NCBI RefSeq assembly: GCF_036588685.1 | Contig: NC_086381.1 | Coordinates: 68,331,436-68,395,435 of the forward strand | Direction: 5' to 3' | Length of the DNA: 64,000 nucleotides | From: Mytilus trossulus | Taxonomy: Eukaryota > Mollusca > Bivalvia > Mytilida > Mytilidae | In this document: positions 22,381-33,900 of the stretch, in pieces | Layout of the letters: every line of letters begins with the position of its first letter | Numbering within the stretch: the first letter of the stretch is position 1 | Notes under the pieces: generated by a model | Databases searched by the model: none | What the model was told of the DNA's origin: nothing | The model's input: the letters and a program-made list of their open reading frames with translations, nothing else | Program-made: the position numbers and the translations under genes

Positions 22381-23244
22381 AATCCTCCCCATTACCTCTA
22401 GCCAATGTAGAGATCATATATGCATTCTTTATAAGTAAAACAAACTGCGAAACATAAAAGCTCAAGCTTGAAATTCCACATGTAGGAGATGTTACCCGGA
22501 TTCTGTACGCTGCGGGCCTTTATAATTTATCAAAATGGCTTATTAAGCAACCTGTCATAAACAAAACAAAAACAAGAAAATCCAGACGATATGCGCACCT
22601 TTCTAAAACAGGTACACAATTTAAACCTGAAACAAAAAGACTAACAAGTGTGGGATTGACGGTCGAATTTACACGGGTGAAACAATATGATGTTGCGTGC
22701 TCTATTAGTTTCAAGTGGCGATTTTGAATTGTAGGATTGATTGCTGGTAACTTTACGTCCAGTGGCAAATATTTTATGCATGTTCAAGACGCAGTTATTA
22801 ATAAATAATACATCCCGCACAGCCAAATGTACGCCTCACTTTGGAGCATTTTACTGCCGGTCGGAAGAAGACCAAGTGATCATATTTTTATCCCTATTCA
22901 CCCTAGGCCTTGGGGTGTAAATTGAAGATATAAACAAAATATAAAATTATGTGCAATATACATTGTCAGAATTATAAAAGGTTTTTGCACTCGCTTCGAA
23001 ACAAGTGGAAAGCTCGGCGAGTCTCGCTTTCCATCGTGTTTCTAAAGCCCATGCTAATACTTTTTATACTAGTATTACAATATACATACATGTATATGAT
23101 TTTTTTTTATATAATTTATTTATCCACAGAAAGAAATGCATACAGTTATTTTTTACATGTATATAGATCTACATGGAAGTTGCATGCTTGTTCTAAAACC
23201 TCCTTTTAATACTGTGAAACTCCTCGGGCTTTTCCCGACGATAA
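22381..23244. other. Stretch without recognised features
   Basis: Several overlapping short frames on both strands, none with a recognisable motif or splice context. Confidence 0.35.
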
Positions 23245-23497
23245 GGCAGCAACCATTTGAGTTTTTAGGCTATGGATTTTCTTGGAAAAAAAGTTTTTTT
23301 CCAGTTTTTGGAGAAAAAAATAATTTGTTTTTGACCCTGAGAAAAAAAAATTGTTTGTTTCACCCTCAGCTGCAACTATATGTAATGCTAACATTGAAAG
23401 AAAAAACTTGTTTTCGACTTGTCGCCAAAAAAAAAGGTTTGTCCAGAAAAAAAATCCATAGCCCCCCTCCCCCTCAGAAAATCAAATGGTTGCTGCC
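23245..23497. mobile_element. MITE, PIF/Harbinger-like (TAA target duplication)
   Basis: The termini GGCAGCAACCATTTGA (left) and TCAAATGGTTGCTGCC (right) are perfect 16-bp inverted repeats. They are directly flanked by TAA on both sides (23242-23244 and 23498-23500). A 3-bp TWA duplication and GG-starting ends are the PIF/Harbinger signature. The 253-bp interior is A/T-homopolymer-rich and non-coding; frames crossing it are by-products. Confidence 0.75.
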
Positions 23498-23748
23498 TAA
23501 GTATGTGAGCAATATGTCCCTCAGGGCCTAAAAAGGCAATTTTGTTAATTCTCTTTCAGTCGTGTTGTCACCGAACTTGTACATGTACATTATTTCCACC
23601 TCAAATCACACAAAAAAACACACACTACCACCAAATCCCGATGCAAGCGTAAGTAACACGAAAATAAAATCTAAAGGATTTCAAGATCTAGCTATTTCAG
23701 TCTCTTTTTTCCGCTTGAATAATAATTAGTCAGTCGTTTAATTGTAAC

Positions 23749-23830
23749 CAGTCTGACTATAGCCAGTCCCGACTATCAACTTGCGTTTATAGGCGCAAGT
23801 GGCAACTTGGGGATGGCTTTAATCAGACTG
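23749..23830. repeat. 82-bp hairpin repeat
   Basis: CAGTCTGACTATAGCCA and ACTTGCG (left) mirror CGCAAGT and TGGCTTTAATCAGACTG (right) around a short loop. Probably a very small foldback MITE. Confidence 0.55.
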
Positions 23831-24486
23831 TCACGGGACCTGCTTTTTTCGTTTTATTTTTGCCGAATCAAGTTCCCGTGTATTTCTCAGCCTACGTTAA
23901 CTTTTTCAGGCTTTACCGTTAAAAATGTCACATAAATACCCAATATTTTTTTTATAATTTTATCACTTTGTGATTGCAAAACCTGATGCATTGGCTTGAT
24001 TGTGTGGACAGGTATTCCACCAACAGAGGCATCGACCCAGTGGAAGTAATAACATTAACGGTCCCAATTTTCATGCACTAGATACGCATTTCGACAATAC
24101 AGTGTCTTTGAAGTGATGCTCGTTGCCAAAATATTTGAAATCCAAAGCTTATATAAAAGAGGGAGAGCTATAATCCAAGGTCCAAAATATATAGCTAAAT
24201 TTGTAAATAAGCGTCCATGTTGATAGACAGTTTCTGTTTCACAAGATTTTTGATTTTCGTTCGATCTGAAGTTGTTCAATTTATAGTCTGAGGCTACTCA
24301 GTTGGTTTCTTCAAAGGACAACAGCATTTGTACATTTTAATTTGTTTGGAATATTTATTTTACCATTTGAATATGCATTGCTGTATTGAATTGGATTGTT
24401 TGAATGAATGTTTTTTTTTCTTTTAAGTAATGATTTTTTTTTTATTTCGATATTACCAATGTGGATAGGCTATAGGAGTGTGACCT

Positions 24487-24625
24487 CAAGGGCGGATTCA
24501 GCCGTTTCTAAAAGGTGGGTTTCAAACCCAGGATAAAGGGGGTTCAACCATATATCCCCATTCAAATGCATTGATCGGCCAAAAAGGGGGTTTCAACCCC
24601 CCGCCCCCCTCCGGATCCACCACTG
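24487..24625. mobile_element. Short MITE with CAGNGGCGGATCC-type ends
   Basis: The left end CAAGGGCGGATTCAG mirrors the right end GGATCCACCACTG. GACCT flanks both sides (24482-24486 and 24626-24630). GC-rich ends of this form occur in non-autonomous hAT-like or unclassified DNA elements of animals. A second copy type lies at 57393-57530. Confidence 0.55.
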
Positions 24626-24934
24626 GACCTTTATTAGAATCGAATAGGTCAGTAGACTATTTACAACCGCATTCAAATTCCGCCATTGCATCATCACGTC
24701 AAATAGAATTTGTCGGTTAAAGCATGTGATTGCAAAACAATAGACTGAACAGGTTGTTAACACTTTCAAATATCAATAGGGTCAAGCAACATTTTAAAAA
24801 TGATAAGATCGTGTAAGCGTTAAACATTAAGCCGGTCATGAAATAAGCTTGTGAATTATGTTTGCGGTTCTTTTGACATGCATTGTGACGTATCATCGTA
24901 TTAATTCTATATTAGAAAACTACAGCAGTTATAT

Positions 24935-25445
24935 TTAAAAAGTATCGCATTCATAAATTTTTGATATTAAAAAAATATCGCTATGATATAAGACAAACAT
25001 CGCATTGATATTTTAAAATATAGCAGTATCTTTGACTTTTAGGCGATTTTGGCTTATCCAACAATCTAATTCATCTCGATTGCATTCCACATAATTTGCT
25101 ACATGACATTAATTAAATTTGTACATCTACAAATGATAAATCGTGCATTTATGTCTCATTTATTCAACAATTCAATTTTCTCGTTTAAATACATCTTGCT
25201 TGGTATAACTTAAAATAATTCATGGAAATTATACAGCAGACGTATGTCTTGTTAAATGTCAGCCTGGTTTAAGAAAAGAATCATTACTTTATACCGAGAA
25301 ATCTTCGTTCCTTCATAAAAATGTAAACATTCGTCTGAGATTTCCCACAATGCAACTCGTTGATATAAGACAATATCGCTCATTGATATAAGAAAAGTTT
25401 TTATCGTATCGCACCTTCCATAGACTGGAACCTCCTTTTCACCAA
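24935..25445 (-). repeat. Dispersed repeat with ATATCAATG-GCGATA motifs, minus copy
   Basis: Inverted counterpart of 21500-21850, sharing CCAGTCTATGGAAG, AAAAACTTTTCTTATATCA, GAGCGATATTGTCTTATATC and ATATCAATGCGATG in order. The two copies face each other 3.1 kb apart. Confidence 0.55.
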
Positions 25446-25454
25446 AAGGATTAT

Positions 25455-25829
25455 TTATTCCATGTTTGATTTGATAAGTATTTCTTGGAGATTTTTTAAA
25501 ATTAACTGGGATGTGCTACAACTGAAAAATAAATGTTACAGAGTTTCTATATTATTGTCATTTTGATAAATGTGGCATTTTCCATTTGATATCTTCATTT
25601 TTTTTAATCTTTCTTTAGTATATAAAATATTGTGCATGGATTTCCATTGGAATTCTTTTACTTTATTTTCAATTTTCAAATATTTTAATCTAGACCACAT
25701 ATTTTCCCAAGGTATATTTGTTCCAAATATTTCCTCCCACTTAATTTGACATTTTGGAGATACATCTTTATTTAAAACCGTACGAATATAATTGAGTTTT
25801 AACCTCGCTGGTTTGATTTTTTTGGTTGT
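25455..25829 (-). pseudogene. LINE reverse-transcriptase C-terminal remnant (zf-RVT region)
   Basis: A minus-strand frame of about 125 codons, open from 25829 to the stop at 25455 with one internal stop (NIETL*HLFFSC). It contains IKWEEIF, WENMWSRLKYL, KEFQWKSMHNILYTKERL and GKCHIY. A KxFxWKxxHxILxT helix followed by a Cys-rich ETxxHLFFxC block is the C-terminal zinc-finger-like domain found after the reverse transcriptase in many LINE retrotransposons. It is a 5'-truncated, decayed insertion and is not functional. The subfamily cannot be told. Confidence 0.7.
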
Positions 25830-25869
25830 TTAAGTTAATGATCTGATTCTCAAGGTCATTTGATATGTT

Positions 25870-26150
25870 TAATTTACTTTCTTAATGCAAATTCTGGTTT
25901 CCGCAAGATTTCAAAATTTGCACGAAATCTTTTGAATTTTTGAAATACTAAGGCTTTTCTACCTCAGAAATAGATTACCGTAGCTGTATTTGACAATTTG
26001 TTATAGGAATTTTGGTCCTTAAAGCTCTATAACTTCGTACTTTATTGGTCCTTTTTTGTCTTTTTGGATTCGAGCGTCATCGATGATTATTTTGTAGACG
26101 AAACGCGCATCTGGCGTAAATACAATATTAAATCATCACATGATCTATAA
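25870..26150 (+). mobile_element. Diverged near-full retrozyme monomer
   Basis: AAATACTAAGGCTTTTCTAC, AGATTACCGTAG, GGAATTTTGGTCCT and a hammerhead relic follow the order of the array unit over about 280 bp. It is the longest dispersed copy and the most diverged. Confidence 0.65.
26074..26117 (+). ncRNA. Hammerhead ribozyme relic, core mutated
   Basis: Stem I (GCGUCA/UGGCGU) and GAAACGCGC are kept. CUGAUGA reads UCGAUGA, stem II has lost pairing on its left side, and the cleavage triplet is AUC. Cleavage is not expected. Confidence 0.6.
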
Positions 26151-27231
26151 TGAGTTTATTTATTCCCATTTTGAATTTTTCAAACCTCGTCGGTATGCGT
26201 CTTTTGTTAAATTTTTTGTCATAAAATATTACACATCGTTGAATATATAATCACAATTCGAAATTTATAGAAGAAAGTTTCCCAACTATTTGATCATCTT
26301 AGTATTGATCTTAAGATTATATAAATGATGAAAATTAATTTTTCTTCTTCTATTGCAAAAGATATAAATATATAAGAAACAATTATTTCCATGAAGTTGT
26401 TTCTCAAAATATTGACTTTTTGATGTTCACTTACAAAAAAAGCTACTATATATATTGAATCCAACATGTTTTTCCACATATATAATGTCTAGGTTCCTTT
26501 ATGAGTGGTCAATAGAACTAAGAACAAGGAAGTATTCATTAATTCGTTGTTAAACATTTGTTGTATATATGGTTTCATGTAATTAGTATTTTGGTTGACG
26601 CAAGCTGCTTTGTATATAATGCTTTATTCAAAAAAGATTATCGAATGAATTTCATTGTAATTATCGCTGTTAAAGTAAATTTTAAGGTCCTAGAAAATTT
26701 AGATCCTGACCTATCTTATAACCACATGCATGTCTGTTGTTGTGAGACCGGATCATGCAGATGTTGACATATTTTTTTTCTTTGTTGTGTCACCACATCA
26801 AAGTTACCTCTTATCTATTTCCTGCATGTAGTTTCAGATAGGTTATATATTCCATGCAGTGCTCTTTAAAGTAGTCAAGTTTGATTCAGGGTACTGTATG
26901 ACCATATATGAAACGCGCGTCTAGCACAAATACTAAATTTACATCCTGGTATCTATGATGATTTTATGTATAACAGTCCAGTCCTTAAAAACAGCACCAA
27001 CGGAGTAGACCCGATAAAACCCCTTTTTAACTTCTAAAATAAAGCATTTTCAAAAATTTGTTAAAAATGTAAAATTTTAGCTATTCATTCAAAAGAAGAA
27101 TACTTTTGTTACATGAACAGGGTTGTTTTTTACTTTAAACTGCACATTCATCAGGTACTAGCATCATTACTTCGTGGAAAACTAATAGAATCTTCGAAAT
27201 ATTAGTATTATCCCTAATTTTTATAGATAGT
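26151..27231. other. Stretch with one small retrozyme fragment
   Basis: At about 26905-26960, GAAACGCGCGTCTAGCAC followed by ACATCCTGGTATC is a short 3' piece of the retrozyme unit without the CUGAUGA core. Otherwise AT-rich, with no gene or repeat recognised. Confidence 0.4.
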
Positions 27232-27351
27232 TTTTGACTAAATTGAAAGTGGCCGCATTTGTTTCAGTCTGAAAACTTGAAGATATTTGTCACATACCAT
27301 ATATAAAGATTGAAACTGAACACAAATGCGGCCACTTCCATTTTAGACAAA
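27232..27351. mobile_element. 120-bp hairpin MITE
   Basis: TTTTTGACTAAATTGAAAG plus TGGCCGCATTTGT on the left mirrors ACAAATGCGGCCA plus CTTCCATTTTAGACAAAA on the right, giving arms of about 40-45 bp. It lies 640 bp upstream of the cysteine-rich ligand gene. Confidence 0.65.
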
Positions 27352-27939
27352 ACACATCTGGAAAGTGACATTTTGTGGCATATTTCAGTATTTTTTAAGC
27401 TTGCATTTAGGTGTCCTTCCTAACCAAATCACTTCAAATCTTTAACATTTACTAATTGAATCGACTTGAAGAAGACACTCAAGTGTTATAAAAGTCAAAA
27501 ATTTGTCAACAGATGTACTTTGAATTTTACGTCAAAATAAGCCCTTACCTTTAAAATACAATTCACATGATAAATGCTGTTGGATTTCATTTCTGCGATT
27601 TGGTTTTTGGTCAATTTCTTGATGTTAGTGATCTACAAATATGAGGAAGAGGATATAGTTATAAAACGGATTACAATATGTATAGGCTTACAATATGTAT
27701 AGAATTCAATTTGGTACTCGATAAAATTAGTATTCACCATCTACTAGTATTAGATGATAGCATGTATGCATTAGTTTTCAAAGCTACAACACTTTCGCTT
27801 AATAACCGCGCTGAAGAAGCTTAGTATGATATAACTAATATTTAAGGAGATTTTCTGCATGTAATTGACTGCAATGCAACATCTGCAAGAAGTTAATGAA
27901 AACTATATGAATTTGTAAATATAAGTAATATTAAGTAGG

Positions 27940-27947
27940 TATAAAAA
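27940..27947 (+). promoter_or_regulatory. Candidate TATA box of the cysteine-rich ligand gene
   Basis: TATAAAAA, 54 bp before the proposed ATG at 27994, leaving room for a short 5' UTR. A TCAGT initiator-like word lies at 27979-27983. In AT-rich DNA this is weak evidence. Confidence 0.3.
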
Positions 27948-27993
27948 TATATATATTATTCGGCTATTGCAATCGAATTCAGTTGTTATCAAA

Positions 27994-30900
27994 ATGTTGC
28001 TTGTATATCAGGTATGTCACTATATATATAGCATGCATGTTTAAAAGCATTAAACTAAAATAACACGTGAAAAATTTAAATACAATTTTCACAAATTGTT
28101 TAAGCTTATATCAATGAGTTAGATAAAAAAAAATAAAGTCTGTCATAAATCTTTTTTTTTTCATGATGGCTTTTAAATGCTGAAGAGATGTGTTTCCTGT
28201 GCAATAGGAGGTTCGAAGATATAAAAAATTTAGAAAAAAAATTAAACATTTTTTTTTTCATTACGCATTTTATTAATTATTTTATTAGTTGTTACTTTAT
28301 CCTATGGAAAAAAAATCATTCAAAAAAATCTATTCGTTTTGGCCCGGATGACTTTTAAAATGTATATATCATTGAAAAAGCTCCAAAGTATCTCCCTTTG
28401 GTGTACAAATGACATTTTTGGCATTAAAATTGAAATATTTTTTTCTAACTCGTCGGTATTTATTATTATTTTCAAATAAGTTGTACTTAAAATAAACGAT
28501 TGTAAAATTTGAGCTATTTCTGTAATTGAGTTTTAGTTTTATTTTGTTATAACCTCTATTTCTCCTATTAATTCAACAGAAATAAACTTTCCTAACTTTA
28601 TGACCAACTTTAAGAGATTTCCTAAGTTAGGACCATGTTGTGAAACCACTTAAAACAAAGATATGTTAAAAGACCATCCTCAGACATGTCTTAGTCCTAA
28701 GACAGCTTCGTGAAACTGGGCTCTGTCTTTGATTAACACATTTCCATATAAATCACACTTATTCGATTTTGTTGTTTACCTGTTAAGTTGCTAGAACAAA
28801 GTTTTTTCTTAAAATACATTATTTTTAAAGACAGAATATGAAAACATATAGAATTGGCCGTCATTCCTAAGAGATTGGTAGCCTTAGAATGCAGATGTTG
28901 TATTCTTTTCTAGTTTGCCTATTTCTAAAATTTGATCAATACCAAAATCGATAAGCAAGTCAAGATCTGCAAAATATAAAGTTAGAAAGGCAAGAATCGT
29001 CAGAAAATTTCTAATTATAGTATTGACCTGGAAAGACGATATTTACCATTTTATGCGTTTTAGGCCTAATATCTTAAAATCTAAAATATAGAATAGAAAT
29101 TTTTAATCGGAAACTAATCAGCTGGACACAAGGTTTATAGATAATTCAACATGGCACAAATCGTCGGTCGACACCTTTTTTGTGTTTTTACTCTTTAATG
29201 TCAATGTTTATCCAGTTTTAGCGTATGCGACTATTATCTTGAATACTCTACTAGATAGATAACCACTTCATATAGAAAAAAATATCCGCAAGACATCAGT
29301 ACAGGAGTAATTGTCTTTAATAGTCTTAACTTGTAGTCTGAATTGTCATACAGGAATTTAATATTAATTCCAAAAAGTGTTTGAGATGTTTCTGACATCC
29401 GAGTTGCTGTTTAGACGGTGCGTGCTCTTTAGAACACGTATAGTTCTTCGAAAGCTTCTGAAATATCTGCATAAACTAAACAAATAACAAAGATATCAAA
29501 GTGACATAATATGTGATGCATTTATTTTAGCGCCAAGTTGAAAATATTTAATGAATATTCAATCTGACTTCATCTCTTTTTTTAAGACATATAAACGTTT
29601 TATTCCTAATTATTTCGTGTATACAATTACCTGACTTCAACTTAACTTTCTGCATTTCGTTCGTGCGGGGTTCGAGTCTAGACAGGCTATTGATAAAATG
29701 TAGATGATCTATTTAGACAACTTGATCATCTTTCAGTATATAACATGCACTTTTGTGTAAAACATACTTCATACAACTCTGTTCATTCGTTCGGAAATGA
29801 AACCCGTAACGGAAAATCAGCACTAGTACTGTATTACTTTCAAAAGTTTGGAAATATTCATTTGTGCATAACTTATAAATCAGCAAGTAATTCTTAAAAA
29901 GGTCCCAATACGTATCCATTTTAAAAAGTCTTAATTTCACAAGTGCAACACTTTTTATCGGCAAGAGTTGAACTGACTGACGGAAGTAGTCAACATTGTA
30001 ATATATTTATGCACTTGATGGGAGGAGATACACTGGGACCAATAACTATTTATAAGGCATAAACAGACATAAAACGACATGGCCAAAGAAAAATATTTAA
30101 AACAAACAAAAATACAGCCCACTTCACAGATGACTAATCATTGAACAAAAGAAACACCACCCAACTACGTCATTACACAGATAATTTAAATTCAGAAAGT
30201 CAAACTTGCTCAAGATAAATAAGTCGATTATAAATGAAAGTATAATGCATGTCTGCTGCATGATATAGTTGCAGTGCACGCAACAATAATGACATTCTTC
30301 GTTATTTCTTTACATACTTATAGAATGTCTTTATGTTTATCTGCAGGTATTATGTGGGCTCTTCTTTGGAGTGGTTTATGTAACTTGTGGCCAAAATGAC
30401 CAATGCTTGTCACAACCAGACTATCAGTCGCAAGGACTTGACTACAGCAGAGCAGCTGTACGGGGGACAAGGTATCAGAAGTTATGAAATTACTACAACT
30501 TAGACATGATATATATGATACTAACACAAACTCAAAATGTCAAATTTAAAAAAAAAATATATCCTAAGAGATTAACAAAAGTATATATATACATCATTAC
30601 AAGAATTGCTGAATAGCACGCAAATCTGTATATACTGGACAGTTTAGCAGAACATGTTTCTCATCTTCCTTTATATTATTGTATTGCATTGTATATGAAA
30701 AGGCCATCTATGTTACAACACAAAGCCTTCAAAACGACTATGCAGTTCTATTCTAAAGGCGCAACACCACACTGAAATTTTACACTTTTATATTTACCAG
30801 GCAAATTCAACTAAAAATAAATATTCTTGTTTGAATGATCTATATTTGTATATTTACTGCGTTCATTACACATTACGTAAGGGAACCATTTCTTTCTTTA

Positions 30901-33900
30901 TCTTTAACCACTGTCATTCACCATCTGTGTAATTGTTGTTTTTTTTATAAATATTAACGGTTATATCAAAATAGTTTTTTTGTTAATATATAAATATCAG
31001 TATTTACTATCAGTGTTTTCCATTCGGCATTTAAGCCGGGTTTGCCGACCACCTTCTTTTCAAAGCCGACCACCTTTCCATTTCAGGAGGTGGTCGGCTT
31101 TTTTTCAAAATTCCGGATTTTTTTCGGTTCCGCACCGTAAAAGTTTAAATACTTATCGCGCCTCGCAGTTTGTTTTCATTAAAAAAAAATGGCGGATCGT
31201 CAAATTTCAATGTTTTCTTATATTAATCGGGTGAATGGAAAGGCAGATGACGATGGTGATAAGGAAAATTCCAAGCCATATAAGTCAACTTAAACGGATA
31301 GTTGAATTGAAATTGTTGAAATTGAAAATAAAGTATCAAAACAACAGAAACGGCACACAGGTGATCGCGAAGATAAACAGGTTGGGAACAATCACAAAAT
31401 GAGGGATATCCCTCAAATGAGGGACTGTCCATCAGGCAAGGGGTCATATTACTGTTGAAGAAAAGAAAAACTTAGATTTATTACCTTAAAAGGGGGGAAA
31501 TCGTTTTATTTGGTACAACTTTTCTACAAGAGTGTCCATAATGATAAAAAGGCCAAAAACAAATATGTGCTAATTTGTTTCTCTTTAAATGTACCCCTCA
31601 TAAAAGAGATAGTCATTTCATTAAAAGGTTTCCCCTCATCTGTTTCTTTTTAAATGCACCCCTCATAAAAGGGATAGTCATTACATTGAGAGGTTACCCC
31701 CTCATTTGAGGGGGTGATAAATATGAACAGGACTTTTAATGAATAATCGTCACCAAAGGATATTACTGTTCTGTGTGCCAAAAATACAGCACTTAAGCGA
31801 GGAACAGAACAGGCACTTTGTTCGATAGGCCATGCATTAGCAGACTTCGTAGGAAGAGGGAGTCCTGCAACAGCAATTATGAACTGCTATCCGATATGCA
31901 CAAAACTAATTTGTCAAATCATTTAATGAAAGGCTGGTAGTGATAGCAGAAGAATGGTTCAATTCCATTAAATGTGAATACAATACTTATCCTTCCATTT
32001 GTGACCCAACCCACAGTAAAACTGAAAAAAAATAAACCCCGCTGAAAACGTTAAAAAAATCAACCGGTTGCAAGTGTAATAGTCTATTACAAGACAACTT
32101 CATATTTATTAATTTCAATTGTCTTTAACTCATAGTTCTAGTTTCAAATTTACTATAACATCACTTGTTCTTCCATCAAAAAATCTGTTTATTAACTCTA
32201 CAGTGTGACATTTTCGTCAGTCTGGATCGTTATCTAAAACTGAAGATCCTCTGAAAGATAACACAGAGGATCCATGACACTTCAAAAGACTTCAAGACTC
32301 CGTCGAGGTTTTGATGAGTTAAAAGTAAAATCACAAAAATACTGAACATAGAGGAAAATCAATTCGGAAAGTCCATAATCACATGGCAAAATCAAATAAC
32401 AAAACGCATCAAAAACGAATGGACAAGAACTGTCATTTTCCTAACTTGGTACAGGCATTTTCAAATGTAGAAAATGGTGGATTAAACCTGGTTCTATAGC
32501 GCTAACCCTCTCACTTTAATGACAGTCTCATCATATTCCGTTATATTTACATTAATTAAAGGGAAAATTCACGATTTTTCACTTATGGTTTAAATATGTT
32601 CATTATGACATAATATATATATTCACAAAGTTTTATTGCTATATGTGCAGTAATAAAGGAGAAATTCAATATTTAATGAAAAAATATTAACTACTTCCTG
32701 TAGGTCGTGACGTTTTCTCCTGGTTTTTGCATGCCGGGATTTAAAATACAATCATTAAAAGTCTTGGTTTTTAATCATATTTTAACGTAATCGTAAGCGC
32801 GCCGATGACTTACGCTTTATCTAAATAACCATCCGATAATAAGAAGATAAAACGCACAGACGTTCAATTGTACATATTCATGAGATAAATTGTCTATGTT
32901 AAACGTATATATTCGAATTATTTTTGTAGACAACACAAAAAGTTATAAATTTATTTTTTATTAATATATTTTCGGACTGATAAGCTGAACAAAGTAAAGT
33001 ACAATAATCTGTAAAGACAATATGTTGGTGTACTCTTATTGACCTTTTACTATCTCTGCTATGACTTGGTTGATACGATGTGTGTATTCACGGTTCTGTG
33101 GCAATACTCGTAGATGGCTTGTTGAAAGGTAAATTGTTATTTGCACTTCGGTATTTAACCACGCCTCTCGGGCACATCTTGCCAGGTGTGACTGTCTATT
33201 CGGATCAGTGAATTATAAGACAAGGGAGCATTCAATATACATATTTAAAATATATATTCAAGTTGGTGACAAATAAAAATTGATCGCCGTGGAATTATTT
33301 AATTATGTTTGGTGCTATTATTTATTTTAATTCAAATAAGTTAATTTACTAAGAAATACACAATTTTCGTTTAAAGACGGGAAACTTAAATCATATGTCC
33401 GATTGAAATGATTTACACCTTTTGTCCTTGATTGATGTCTAATAAAAAGGAGAACTTAGAAATTATAAATAGCTTTACCAAAGTATTTTTATTTGTCTTT
33501 ATTAGGCAAATAAATGAATGAGACCACTTAGATTTAGACTTTTTAAAAGCCACGTATAAATTAATAACTGGAACTCACTGAAGATAACTCTACCGAAGCG
33601 GAATATAATATGAACGAATAAAGAAAAAATATTTTTCTACTTAAGAAGTTTTTAAAAATTGACAGCAAATTTAAGGTCTTCTTGGAATGGAATCGAAAAA
33701 TTACGAATAGATATTCTTTATCAAATGTGAAAAACGTCAACCAAATTTAATCATAATCGGGGACTATTTGACCAAAGATGTTTAAAAACAAAAGACAACG
33801 AATTTAATGTCATCTTTCCCTATTTTTGAATGTAATTATAAGTCTGTTCAACTGGCAAGAATACCCCTAAAGCGGACAAATATCTGAAAAGCAGTTTATT

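Noticed and set aside
23136..23531. 131-codon plus-strand frame
   Set aside because: Most of it is the Harbinger-type MITE and its homopolymer runs.
30318..30527. Minus-strand 69-codon frame
   Set aside because: Antisense to exon 2 of the ligand gene, which has matching splice signals and a signal peptide on the plus strand.
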